The position numbers were made by a program, and so were the translations under genes. The notes below the pieces were generated by a model. The model saw nothing but the letters and a program-made list of their open reading frames with translations. It made no database searches and had not been told where the DNA came from. This document shows, in pieces, positions 44,654-52,836 of a stretch of DNA of 64,000 bases. Source of the DNA: Nocardia otitidiscaviarum NBRC 14405 (GTDB lineage: Bacteria > Actinomycetota > Actinomycetes > Mycobacteriales > Mycobacteriaceae); the NCBI RefSeq assembly GCF_000308635.1, contig NZ_BAGD01000116.1, positions 24,217-88,216 of the forward strand, in the 5' to 3' direction. Position 1 is the stretch's first letter. The number at the start of each line of letters is the position of its first letter.

Positions 44654-45660
44654 CCACCACGCGAGCACTGCCCACCACCGCCCTCGGCGAGACCCGGGTC
44701 GGGGTGCAGGGCTACGGCTGCATGGGTATCAGCGAGTTCTACGGTCCCACCGATGCGGACGAAGCGCGGGCGACGCTGGAGCACGCCCTCGAGCTCGGGG
44801 TCACCCTGTTCGACACCGCCGATATGTACGGATCCGGGCACAATGAGGAGTTCGTCGGCGAGTTCGTCCGCGCCCACCGCGAGAATGTGGTGCTGGCAAC
44901 GAAATTCGGCATCGTGCGGAGGGCGGACGAGCCGACCTACCGAGGTATCGACAACTCCCCCGACTACATCCGGCGCGCGGTGGACGCCAGCCTGCGACGG
45001 CTCGGCATCGACGTCATCGACCTGTACTACATGCACCGGCGTGATCCGCGGGTGCCGATCGAGGAGACCGTCGGTGTGATGGCCGAACTCGTGGCGGCGG
45101 GCAAGGTGCGTCAGCTCGGGCTCTCCGAGGTGACCGGGCCGGAGCTGCGCACCGCGCACGCGGTGCATCCGATCGCGGCCGTGCAGTCGGAATGGTCGGT
45201 GTTCTCCCGGGATGTGGAACGGGCCGTGGTCCCGGCCGCCGCCGAACTGGGCGTGACCTTCGTGCCGTACTCGCCGCTGGGTCGGGGCTTCCTCACCGGC
45301 ACCGTGGCGGCGACCGGCGAACTGGCCGAAGGCGATACGCGCCGGGCGTTTCCGCGCCTGTCCGGCGAGAACGCGGTACGCAACGCGGAACTGCTGGCTC
45401 CGCTGCGGGCCGTCGCGGAGGCGCGGGGCATCACCCCGGGGCAGGTCGCGCTGGCCTGGGTGCACGCGCGGGCGCGGGTGCACGACCTGTCGGTGGCCCC
45501 GATCCCCGGCACCCGCCGCCGCGACCGGTTGGCGGAGAACGTCGCCGCCGCGACGGTCGAACTGACCGCCGACGAGCTGGCCACCCTGGAGCCGATCGCC
45601 GAGCAGGTCGCCGGAAACCGGTACGCGGACATGAACTTCACCTCGGCCGGACGCGAATAG
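44650..45660 (+). CDS. Aldo-keto reductase
   Basis: This 336-residue (alpha/beta)8-barrel NADPH reductase has a complete catalytic tetrad: Asp55 and Tyr60 (FDTADMYG), Lys85 (ATKFG) and His129 (YYMHRRDP). It resembles the YakC/AKR13 group, which reduces aldehydes and ketones. The start codon overlaps the MerR stop codon, so it is the direct target of that regulator, probably in response to an electrophile or carbonyl stress. The natural substrate is unknown. Confidence 0.92.
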   Translation: MTTTRALPTTALGETRVGVQGYGCMGISEFYGPTDADEARATLEHALELGVTLFDTADMYGSGHNEEFVGEFVRAHRENVVLATKFGIVRRADEPTYRGIDNSPDYIRRAVDASLRRLGIDVIDLYYMHRRDPRVPIEETVGVMAELVAAGKVRQLGLSEVTGPELRTAHAVHPIAAVQSEWSVFSRDVERAVVPAAAELGVTFVPYSPLGRGFLTGTVAATGELAEGDTRRAFPRLSGENAVRNAELLAPLRAVAEARGITPGQVALAWVHARARVHDLSVAPIPGTRRRDRLAENVAAATVELTADELATLEPIAEQVAGNRYADMNFTSAGRE

Positions 45661-45691
45661 CGGCGACCGCCGGGCGTTCCGGGTGTGGGAG

Positions 45692-45722
45692 TTGACTCTC
45701 CCGCTGCGGGAGACCCGATGCT
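45692..45722 (+). promoter_or_regulatory. Second MerR-type promoter, before the VOC gene
   Basis: TTGACT (-35) and GATGCT (-10) are separated by exactly 19 bp. The spacer begins with the perfect dyad CTCCCGC-T-GCGGGAG (45698-45712). The architecture is that of a MerR-family target promoter. The dyad differs from that at 44147-44160, so the cognate regulator may not be the local MerR protein. Confidence 0.65.
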
Positions 45723-45751
45723 GGTCTCACCATCGAGAAAGGGATTCAGCC

Positions 45752-46177
45752 ATGATCACCAGCATCTTCCCCACCCTCTGCGCCGACGATGTGGCGGCGG
45801 TCCGGGACTTCTATGTGGAGCTGTTCGGCTTCCAGGTGGTGTTCGACAGCGGATGGTATGTGCAGTTGGAGGCGCCGGACGGGGCCAAGCCGCAGATCGG
45901 CGTGGTGGAGCGCAGCCACGAGAGCGTGCCGGAGGCGTACCGGGTGCTGCCGTCGGGATTCCTGGTCGCCATCGAGGTGGACGATGTGGACGCGGTGCAC
46001 GCCCGGGCCGTGGAGATGGGGCTGAAGATGCCGCTCGAGCTGCGCAGCGAGGACTTCGGCCAGCGTCACTTCATGACGGTCGACCCGAGCGGGGCGCTGG
46101 TCGACGTGATCACGCCCATCCCGCCGAGCGCCGAGTACGCCGAGAACTACGCACAGCCCGAGGCTCAGGCGATCTGA
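45752..46177 (+). CDS. VOC (glyoxalase/bleomycin-resistance-like) superfamily protein
   Basis: This 141-residue protein has the paired beta-alpha-beta-beta-beta fold of the VOC superfamily: FPTLCADDVAAVRDFYVELFGFQVVFDSGWYVQLEA in the first half, and FLVAIEVDDVDAVHARAVEMGLKMPLEL with HFMTVDPSGALVDVI in the second. Such proteins act as metal enzymes on glyoxal-type or aromatic substrates or bind antibiotics. AAAGGGA precedes the ATG. It has its own MerR-type promoter. The 3' end overlaps the convergent GTP cyclohydrolase gene by 13 bp. Confidence 0.85.
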   Translation: MITSIFPTLCADDVAAVRDFYVELFGFQVVFDSGWYVQLEAPDGAKPQIGVVERSHESVPEAYRVLPSGFLVAIEVDDVDAVHARAVEMGLKMPLELRSEDFGQRHFMTVDPSGALVDVITPIPPSAEYAENYAQPEAQAI

Positions 46178-46788
46178 ATGGTGTGGCCGGTGTGGTCGGC
46201 CTTGGCCCGCAGGTAGCGCAGGTTGCTGGGGGTGGCGTGCACGCCCGTGCGGACGGTGCGGCGCACGCCCACCCCCAGCGCGTCCAGCTGACGCGCCTTG
46301 TCGGGGTTGTTGGTGAGCAGGTCCAGCTCGGAAATGCCCAGCGCCGTGAGCATTTGGGCGGCGGCGGTGTAGTCGCGCGCGTCCTCGGGTAGGCCGAGCG
46401 CGGTATTGGCCTGGTAGGTGTCGAGCCCGGAATCCTGGAGCGCGTAGGCGTCGAGCTTGTTGTACAGCCCGATATCGCGCCCCTCCTGCCGCAGGTACAG
46501 CAGCACGCCGCCGGTGTCGGTGATGCGCTCCACCGCCTCGCGCAGCTGCGGACCGCAGTCGCAGCGCGCGGAGCCGAAGACGTCGCCGGTGAGGCATTCG
46601 GAGTGCAGCCGCACCAGCGGCACCCGCCGCGGGTCGGGCTCCCCCAGCACCAGCGCGAGATGTTCCCGGCCGTCGCTCAACCCGTCGAAGGTGACCGCCT
46701 CGGCGGCGGTCGCGTACCCGTCCGCGAAGGTCAGCGGAATGCGCACGCGCGTCCGCACGCCCGCGCCGGCGCGAGTGCTGCTTTCCAT
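46165..46788 (-). CDS. ribA: GTP cyclohydrolase II, stand-alone
   Basis: This 207-residue protein opens GTP to the pyrimidine precursor of riboflavin. The zinc cysteines are in HSECLTGDVFGSARCDCGPQL, the catalytic Arg/Tyr region is LRQEGRDIGLYNKLDAYALQD, and LLTNNPDK and SNLRYLRAKADHTGH complete the family. It lacks the RibB (DHBP synthase) half of the bifunctional RibBA found in many actinobacteria, and no other rib genes are adjacent. It may be a second copy, or serve another GTP-derived product; this cannot be decided here. Confidence 0.92.
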   Translation of the reverse strand: MESSTRAGAGVRTRVRIPLTFADGYATAAEAVTFDGLSDGREHLALVLGEPDPRRVPLVRLHSECLTGDVFGSARCDCGPQLREAVERITDTGGVLLYLRQEGRDIGLYNKLDAYALQDSGLDTYQANTALGLPEDARDYTAAAQMLTALGISELDLLTNNPDKARQLDALGVGVRRTVRTGVHATPSNLRYLRAKADHTGHTIQIA

Positions 46789-46884
46789 AGCGGCTCCGAG
46801 ATCGCAGTGACCGTTCGATGGACAGTGAACTCGACCGCACGCCCGGTTATTCCGGACGAAGGCCCCGCCGCGCCCGGACGCGGC

Positions 46885-47856
46885 TCACGCGGCGCGGCGG
46901 AAGGTGCGCCGGTAGGCGTGTGGTGAGGTGTTCAGCAGGGCGCGCATATGTTGCCGCAGCGAGTTGCCGGTCCCGAAGCCGGACCGTTCGGCCACCAGAT
47001 CGATGCTCAGATCGGTGTGTTCGAGCAGCTCACGAGCGCGGTCCAGACGCTGGGCGGTGAGCCAGCGGCCCGGCGTGACACCGACCTCCGCGCGAAAGCG
47101 CCGCGTGAAGGTGCGCACGCTCATCCGCGCGTGCGCGGCCATGTCGTCCAGGGTGACGGGGGCCGCCAGCCGGTCCAGCAACCAGGCCCGGGTGGCCGCG
47201 GTGGACGCGGCGTCGGGATTCGGCACCGGACGTTCGATGAACTGTGCCTGACCGCCGTCGCGCCACGGGGGGACGATCAGGCGGCGGGCGACCCGATTGG
47301 CGAGGGCCGCGCCGTGATCTCGGCGGACCAGATGCAGGCACAGGTCCAGGCCCGCGGCGACCCCGGCGGCGGTGAGGACGTCGCCGTTGTCCACGAACAG
47401 CACGTCCTCGTCGACCTGGACCCGGGGGTAGGCGCGACGGAACGCGGCGGAGTGCATCCAGTGCGTGGTCGCGATCCGGCCGTCCAGCAGCCCGGCCGCC
47501 GCCAACACGTAGCTGCCCGTGCAGATGGACACCATGCGGGTTCCCGGGCGTATCCGGGCCAGCGCGGCGGCCAGCGACGCGGGCAGCGCACCGCCGTGTT
47601 CCAGCGCACCGAGGTCCTCGGCGGGCGGCACGATCACGGTGTCGGCGAGTTCGAGCGCCTCCGGACCGCGTGCCACCGCCACCGACAGCCCCTCGGCGGT
47701 CGACACCGGCTCGCCGTCCGCACTGCAGACGACCACCTCGTACAGCCCGCCTCCGCCCTCGTCCTCCGCGAAACCGAAGACCCGCGAGGGAATTCCGAGT
47801 TCGAGCACGGGTACCTGATCGAGCGCGAGGACGACGACGCGGTGCGGAACGGCCAT
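46885..47856 (-). CDS. GlxA family regulator: DJ-1/PfpI domain plus AraC DNA-binding domain
   Basis: This 323-residue protein joins an N-terminal class I glutamine-amidotransferase-like domain (VVLALDQVPVLELGIPSRVFG; VSICTGSYVLAAAGLLDGR with the nucleophile-elbow Cys) to a C-terminal AraC double helix-turn-helix (MAAHARMSVRTFTRRFRAEVG, DLVAERSGFGTGNSLRQHMRALLNTSPHAYRRTF). The amidotransferase-like part normally senses a ligand rather than acting as an enzyme. It is divergent from a quinone-oxidoreductase-like gene 100 bp away, its probable target. Confidence 0.92.
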   Translation of the reverse strand: MAVPHRVVVLALDQVPVLELGIPSRVFGFAEDEGGGGLYEVVVCSADGEPVSTAEGLSVAVARGPEALELADTVIVPPAEDLGALEHGGALPASLAAALARIRPGTRMVSICTGSYVLAAAGLLDGRIATTHWMHSAAFRRAYPRVQVDEDVLFVDNGDVLTAAGVAAGLDLCLHLVRRDHGAALANRVARRLIVPPWRDGGQAQFIERPVPNPDAASTAATRAWLLDRLAAPVTLDDMAAHARMSVRTFTRRFRAEVGVTPGRWLTAQRLDRARELLEHTDLSIDLVAERSGFGTGNSLRQHMRALLNTSPHAYRRTFRRAA

Positions 47857-47956
47857 GGCCGGATCCTGTCACATGTTGACCATCCGGCCACTACTGCGAC
47901 CCGAGATTCCGGCGCAATCTGGTGACCGTTCGTTCACCGACGAGAGGAGAGCAGTT

Positions 47957-48901
47957 GTGAGCACCGGTGACACCATGCGCGCCATGATCGTCCGGGAGTG
48001 GGGTGGGCCCGAGGTCCTCACCCTCGCCGAGCTCGCGCGTCCGGAGCCGGGCGTGGGCGAGATCCAGGTGCGCGTGCACGCGGCGGGCGTCAACCCGGTG
48101 GACTGGAAGACCCGGGCGAGCGGCAGCCTGATCGCCTGGGGTACGCCGCCGATCCTCGGCTGGGATGTGTCCGGCGTGGTGTCCGCGGTCGGTCCGGGGG
48201 TGAGCCTCTTCCAGCCCGGTGACGAGGTGTTCGGCATGCCGAGCTTCCCGGCGCAGGCGGGGGCATACGCCGAGTACGTGGTCGGCCCCACCCGGCACTT
48301 CGTGCGCAAACCGCGGGAGATCGACCACATCCAGGCCGCGGCCCTGCCGCTGGCCGCCCTCACCGCGTGGCAGACGCTGGTCGACACCGCCGGTGTGCGC
48401 GCGGGGCAGCGCGTCCTGATCCATGCCGCCGCGGGCGGCGTGGGCCACCTGGCCGTGCAGATCGCCAAGGCGCGCGGCGCGTACGTCATCGGGACCGCCC
48501 GCGCCGACAAGCACGACTTCCTGCGCGATCTGGGCGCGGACGAGCTGATCGACTACAGCGCAGTCGATTTCGCCGAGACGCTGCGCGATGTGGATATCGT
48601 GGTCGACGGCATCGGCGGCGCGTACGGGGAACGCTCCCTGCGGGTGCTGCGGCCGGGCGGCCACCTGGTGACCCTGCCCGACGCGGATTCGGTGCCCGAT
48701 ACCACCGGCCGGGATGTGCGGGCGGGCTGGACCGTGGTGGAACCCGACGCCACGGGCCTGCGAGAGATCGTCGACCTGATCACCACCGGCCGCCTGCGGG
48801 TCGAGATCGACACCGTACTGCCGCTGACCGAGGCGGCGAAGGCGCATCTGCTCGGGGAGAGCGGGCGTACTCGCGGCAAGATCGTGCTCAGCGTCGCCTG
48901 A
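47957..48901 (+). CDS. NADP-dependent zinc-free oxidoreductase (MDR family)
   Basis: This 314-residue medium-chain reductase has VHAAGVNPVDWKTRASG near the N-terminus, ILGWDVSGVVSAVGPGV, the nucleotide site VLIHAAAGGVGHLAVQIAKARGA, and a short C-terminal catalytic return (AKAHLLGESGRTRGKIVL). It belongs to the quinone oxidoreductase/enoyl reductase group without structural zinc. The GTG at 47957 is preferred because GAGAGGAG lies upstream. Divergence from the GlxA-type regulator suggests inducible control. Confidence 0.9.
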   Translation: MSTGDTMRAMIVREWGGPEVLTLAELARPEPGVGEIQVRVHAAGVNPVDWKTRASGSLIAWGTPPILGWDVSGVVSAVGPGVSLFQPGDEVFGMPSFPAQAGAYAEYVVGPTRHFVRKPREIDHIQAAALPLAALTAWQTLVDTAGVRAGQRVLIHAAAGGVGHLAVQIAKARGAYVIGTARADKHDFLRDLGADELIDYSAVDFAETLRDVDIVVDGIGGAYGERSLRVLRPGGHLVTLPDADSVPDTTGRDVRAGWTVVEPDATGLREIVDLITTGRLRVEIDTVLPLTEAAKAHLLGESGRTRGKIVLSVA

Positions 48902-49014
48902 GGGATGAATCCGGCTCCCGCGGTGTGACTTCCGCCCCTCGATCCCGGTTCGCGACGCGCGGTGGCGTGGATCGGGGAGCGCGGAGCCACCCTTCCGCAT
49001 ACGATGAACCGACT

Positions 49015-49497
49015 ATGCAGTCTCCAGCGGTTCCCGCCCGGGTCTGGATCGACAAACAGTCACCGGCGATATACCAGGCCCTGAAGGGCGTCGCGCAGTC
49101 CGTTCGCACCGCCGCCGCGGCCGTCGATCTCGATCGGGCCGTGATGGAGTTGGTGAACGTGCGCGTGTCCCAGCTCAACGCCTGCCCCGTCTGCCTCGAT
49201 ATCCACGAGCGAGCCGCCCGGGCGGCGGGGGTCACCCCGCAGCAATTGGCAGTGCTCCCGGCCTGGCGGCGCGACCCCGAGCTGTACACCGACCGCCAGC
49301 GAGCGGCGCTGATCCTGGCCGAGAGTGTCACGAATCTTCCGGATGATGCGATCTTGGAGCGTGAGTATGCTGCTGCGCGGCAACATTTGTCGGATGACCA
49401 GATATCCGTTGTGATCTGGGCTGCGACCACGATCGGCGCGTTCAACCGAGTGTCGATTCTGAGCAAACATCCGGTGCGGGTGCGGAAGGAGAACTGA
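49015..49497 (+). CDS. AhpD/carboxymuconolactone decarboxylase-like peroxidase
   Basis: This 160-residue all-helical protein has the AhpD-type redox motif NACPVCLDIHERAARAAG (Cys-x-x-Cys followed by His), as in alkylhydroperoxidase-like CMD proteins that reduce peroxides or shuttle thiols. The ATG at 49015 has TACGAT (TAnnnT) ending 9 bp upstream and no ribosome binding site, so a very short leader is likely. It is followed 3 bp later by a GNAT-like gene and then by pirin, forming a compact redox-stress unit. Confidence 0.88.
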   Translation: MQSPAVPARVWIDKQSPAIYQALKGVAQSVRTAAAAVDLDRAVMELVNVRVSQLNACPVCLDIHERAARAAGVTPQQLAVLPAWRRDPELYTDRQRAALILAESVTNLPDDAILEREYAAARQHLSDDQISVVIWAATTIGAFNRVSILSKHPVRVRKEN

Positions 49498-49500
49498 ACA

Positions 49501-49812
49501 ATGAGCGAACAGGCCGTCGTGGCCGCGGTCGTGCGCAACGACACGCAACACCGGTACGAGGTGTGGTACGGCAACTCGCTCGCAGGTTTCAGCGAGTATC
49601 GGGAACGCGACAACGACACCGTCTTCATCCACACCGAGGTGGACAGCGAGTTCAGCGGTAAGGGGCTGGGCAAGGTGCTCGCCGAGGAGGCGGTCAAGGA
49701 CGTGATCGAGCGAGGGAGGGTTATCGTGCCGCGTTGCCCCTTCATCAAGGGTTGGTTGGACAAGCATCCGGAGTACGACGAGCACGTCGTCGGCAAGGGC
49801 ATCAAACGGTGA
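49501..49812 (+). CDS. Small GNAT-fold N-acetyltransferase-like protein (YjdJ/GCN5-like type 2)
   Basis: The 103-residue product matches short GNAT-related proteins: RYEVWYGNSLAGFSEYRERDNDTVFIHTEVDSEFSGKGLGKVLAEEAVKD with the acetyl-CoA-binding G-K-G-L-G turn, then VPRCPFIKGWLDKHPEYDEHV. This family is usually predicted to acetylate or bind acyl-CoA. It starts 3 bp after the AhpD-like stop and its stop overlaps the pirin start (GTGA), so all three genes are translationally linked. Confidence 0.85.
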   Translation: MSEQAVVAAVVRNDTQHRYEVWYGNSLAGFSEYRERDNDTVFIHTEVDSEFSGKGLGKVLAEEAVKDVIERGRVIVPRCPFIKGWLDKHPEYDEHVVGKGIKR

Positions 49813-50780
49813 GCGACCTCGAGTCGCGTCCGGAGGAGTCGCTGTGCGAACCCTCCGGAAGGCCGGGGCCGCGGGCGGAGTTCTTCCCGTCCCGCGAGGT
49901 GCCCCTCGGCGGGGTGCGCGGGGTGACCGTGCACCGCAGCCTGCCACAGCGTGACCTGCCGACGGTCGGCGCGTGGTGCTTCCTGGACTACTTCGGGTCG
50001 AATTCGCCCGCGAATCCACAGGGCCACGATATCGACCCCCACCCGCACATCGGATTGCAAACGGTCACTTGGCCTTTGGAGGGCCGCATCCGCCACCGCG
50101 ACAGCGTCGGCTCGGATGTGGAGATCCGGCCCGGACAGCTGAACCTGATGACCTCCGGACGGGGTATCGCACATTCGGAGTACCGGGTGCCGGGACATCC
50201 CTCCGGACGCGGCCTCCAGCTGTGGATCGCACTGCCGGACGAAAGTCGCGGTATCGCACCACATTTCGAACAGCATCGGGAGCTGCCCGGTTTCGAGCTG
50301 CCGGGAGTCTCCGGCACCGTGCTGATCGGATCGCTCGGCGGCGCGACCTCACCCGCCACCGCCTACACCCCGATCGTGGGCGCGGATCTGCGGGTCGACG
50401 CCGGGACCGATGCGCGGTTGCCGTTGGACCCGGCGTTCGAGCACGCCGTGCTGGTGGTGGACGGCGCGCTGTCCGTCGACGGCACCCCGGTCGAGCCCGG
50501 CAGCCTGTTCTACCTGGGCAGCGATCGCACCGGAATTCGCGTGCACGACACCGCGGGAGCACAGCTGCTGCTGATCGGCGGCGAGCCGTTGGACGAGGAT
50601 CTGGTGATGTGGTGGAACTTCGTGGGGCGCAGTCACGAGGAGATCGAGGCGGCCCGAAATGATTGGGAGAAACACGATCTCGAGCGTTTCCCGGACATCG
50701 CGGGACACACGCCGCAACAGCGCATCCCGGCGCCGCCGCTGCCGGGGCTGCACCTGAAGCCGCGCAAGAGGCGGTACTAG
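49809..50780 (+). CDS. Pirin family protein
   Basis: This 323-residue bicupin has the pirin metal site (DPHPHIGLQTVTWPLEG with two His; NLMTSGRGIAHSEYRV with His and Glu) and a C-terminal pirin_C domain (VLVVDGALSVDGTPVEPGSLFYLG). Pirins can act as quercetin-type dioxygenases or redox-sensitive regulators. The GTG start overlaps the preceding stop codon by three bases. The product ends in a basic LKPRKRRY tail. The role in the AhpD-GNAT-pirin unit is probably oxidative or electrophile stress. Confidence 0.9.
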   Translation: MSDLESRPEESLCEPSGRPGPRAEFFPSREVPLGGVRGVTVHRSLPQRDLPTVGAWCFLDYFGSNSPANPQGHDIDPHPHIGLQTVTWPLEGRIRHRDSVGSDVEIRPGQLNLMTSGRGIAHSEYRVPGHPSGRGLQLWIALPDESRGIAPHFEQHRELPGFELPGVSGTVLIGSLGGATSPATAYTPIVGADLRVDAGTDARLPLDPAFEHAVLVVDGALSVDGTPVEPGSLFYLGSDRTGIRVHDTAGAQLLLIGGEPLDEDLVMWWNFVGRSHEEIEAARNDWEKHDLERFPDIAGHTPQQRIPAPPLPGLHLKPRKRRY

Positions 50781-50841
50781 CACCATGATTCGCTCCTATT
50801 CGTGGGGGCGAAGGCGTCGCGCTGGGTGACCGCGGGCGGGC

Positions 50842-51699
50842 CTATCTCTCGCTCATCAGCTGCGTGCCGATCACCCGGAGCAGGTCCAGCTTCTCCTGGG
50901 TGTCGGTGCCGGGTTGCGGATAGTAGACGAGCAGGTGTCGGGTGGCGCTGGGGGTCAGCAGCGGCTCGCACACCAACTCGAGCAGCCCCACCTCGGGATG
51001 GATCAGTCGTTTGACGTAGCCGGTGCCCGCACTGACCTCATGGTCGTCCCACAGCCGCTCGAATTCCGGGCTGCGCTCGCGCAGGCGGCGGATCAGGTCG
51101 ATCACCTCGGCGTCACCGGATCGCCGCGCCGCGGTCGCCCGCAGGCTCGCGACGTGGTGGCGCGAGAGTTCCTCCCAGTTGTCCTCTGGAAACTTGCGGC
51201 GATCATCCGGGTCGGTGAACCACAGCCAGGGCACACAGCGGTCCAGACCCCGGCGGTCGCCGAGATCGCCCACCAGCAGGATGTGCATCCGGTTCTGTAC
51301 CAGCACCTCGCCCAGATCGGAGATGACGCAGGCCGGAGTGTCGTCGAGCTTGGCCAGCACATGCAGCAGGCCCGGGCCGACATGCGGATCACCGCTGCGC
51401 GGCGGCTCGTGTCCGCACAGGTGGTAGAGGTGGTCGCGCTCGCCGTCGGTGAGCCGCAGCGCCCGGGCCAGCGCGGCCAGTACCTGCGTGGACGGCCGGG
51501 GCGCGCGCGACTGCTCCATGCGCGTGTAGTAGTCGGTGGACACGCCCGCCAGCAACGCCACCTCGTCGCGGCGCAGGCCCGGGGTGCGCCGCCGGTTGCC
51601 GGGCGCCAAGCCCACATCCGAGGGTTGCAGCACCGAACGGCGTTTCCGCAGGAAATCGGCTAGTTGGTCACGATCCACCCCTCCACTGTGCCGGATCAT
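50842..51699 (-). CDS. XRE-family regulator with MmyB-like ligand-binding domain
   Basis: This 285-residue protein has an N-terminal helix-turn-helix (LRRDEVALLAGVSTDYYTRMEQSRAPRPSTQVLAALARAL) and a PAS-like MmyB domain (LLHVLAKLDDTPACVISDLGEVLVQN, WLWFTDPDDRRKFPEDNWEELSRHHVASLRA). Such regulators sit beside and repress oxidoreductase genes in actinobacteria. The ATG at 51699 is annotated; homologues usually begin near the GTG at 51678 (VDRDQLADFL), but that codon is too close to its GGAGGG. It is divergent from the aldo-keto reductase gene. Confidence 0.88.
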   Translation of the reverse strand: MIRHSGGVDRDQLADFLRKRRSVLQPSDVGLAPGNRRRTPGLRRDEVALLAGVSTDYYTRMEQSRAPRPSTQVLAALARALRLTDGERDHLYHLCGHEPPRSGDPHVGPGLLHVLAKLDDTPACVISDLGEVLVQNRMHILLVGDLGDRRGLDRCVPWLWFTDPDDRRKFPEDNWEELSRHHVASLRATAARRSGDAEVIDLIRRLRERSPEFERLWDDHEVSAGTGYVKRLIHPEVGLLELVCEPLLTPSATRHLLVYYPQPGTDTQEKLDLLRVIGTQLMSER

Positions 51700-51730
51700 C
51701 AGGGATCAGCCAGGGATCGCTTGACCCTGG
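51700..51730. promoter_or_regulatory. Repeats between XRE regulator and aldo-keto reductase
   Basis: CAGGGATC occurs twice (51700-51707 and 51711-51718), spaced 11 bp, one helical turn. CCAGGG (51710-51715) and CCCTGG (51725-51730) also form an inverted repeat. The segment adjoins TTGACC (51721-51726), a fair -35 for the reductase gene. Likely XRE operator. Confidence 0.45.
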
Positions 51731-51777
51731 ATAAGCGGGTCCTGCCACTGCGCCGGGCGCGGTCGCAGGATCGAACC

Positions 51778-52782
51778 ATGATCGAAATCGCGAAGCACCG
51801 CCTCGGCGACACCGGGCCCGCCGTCTCCCGCATCGGACTCGGAGCCATGGGCATGTCCGGGATGTACGGCGCGGCCGACGACGCCAACTCCATCGCCACC
51901 ATCCACGCAGCGCTGGATTCGGGCGCGAACCTCATCGACACCGGCGACTTCTACGGTATGGGACACAACGAAAGCCTCATTCGCACAGCGCTTTCCGAAC
52001 GTTCGCGCGACGATGTGGTGCTGAGCGTGAAGTTCGGCGCACTGCGCGGGCCCGATGGCGACTGGAATGGCTTCGACGCCCGTCCGGCCGCCGTGCGCAA
52101 CTTCCTGACCTACTCCCTGCAGCGGCTGGGCACCGACCACATCGACATCTACCGGCCCGCGCGGCTGGACCCGACCGTGCCGATCGAGGACACCGTGGGC
52201 GCCATCGCGGAGCTGGTGCAGGCCGGATACGTGCGCCATATCGGTCTGTCCGAGGTCGGCGCGGCCACCCTGAAGCGCGCCGCGGCCGTGCATCCGATCG
52301 TCGACCTGCAAATCGAGTACTCGCTGATCTCACGCGGCATCGAAGACGCGATCCTGCCCACGGCACGGGAACTCGGTATCGGCATCACCGCCTACGGGGT
52401 GCTGTCACGCGGCCTGCTCAGCGATTCACTGCTCGACCGGACATCGCTGGAAGCCCGCGACTTTCGCGCACACAGCCCACGCTTCCAGGGCGAGAACCTG
52501 ACCGCGAATCTGCGGCTGGTGGGGGCACTGGCCGAGCTCGCGGAGCGGCGCGGCGTCACGGTGGCGCAGCTCGCCATCGCGTGGGCGCTGGCCCAGGGCA
52601 GCGATATCGTTCCCGTCATCGGCGCGCGCCGCACCGAGCGCTGGACCGAAGCCGTTGCCGCACTGGACATCCAGCTTTCCCGGGACGAGCTGACCGCGAT
52701 CGAGGCCGCGGTGCCCGCCGACGAGGTGGCGGGTGACCGCTACGCCGCCGAGCAGATGGCGATGCTGGACAGCGAGCGATAG
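51778..52782 (+). CDS. Aldo-keto reductase lacking the catalytic histidine
   Basis: This 334-residue AKR is about the same length as the one at 44650-45660 and shares its layout. The tetrad positions read Asp54 and Tyr59 (DTGDFYG), Lys85 (SVKFG), but the usual His is Ala128 in IYRPARLDP (compare YYMHRRDP in the other copy). Other barrel motifs are intact (GYVRHIGLSEV, VPVIGARRTERW). Loss of His normally changes proton donation or substrate choice. It is transcribed away from the XRE/MmyB regulator that probably controls it. Confidence 0.9.
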   Translation: MIEIAKHRLGDTGPAVSRIGLGAMGMSGMYGAADDANSIATIHAALDSGANLIDTGDFYGMGHNESLIRTALSERSRDDVVLSVKFGALRGPDGDWNGFDARPAAVRNFLTYSLQRLGTDHIDIYRPARLDPTVPIEDTVGAIAELVQAGYVRHIGLSEVGAATLKRAAAVHPIVDLQIEYSLISRGIEDAILPTARELGIGITAYGVLSRGLLSDSLLDRTSLEARDFRAHSPRFQGENLTANLRLVGALAELAERRGVTVAQLAIAWALAQGSDIVPVIGARRTERWTEAVAALDIQLSRDELTAIEAAVPADEVAGDRYAAEQMAMLDSER

Positions 52783-52836
52783 TCGAAGGGGCCCGCGGCG
52801 ACGGTTCGCTGGGCAATGCCGCGGCCGCCGCGTCGA

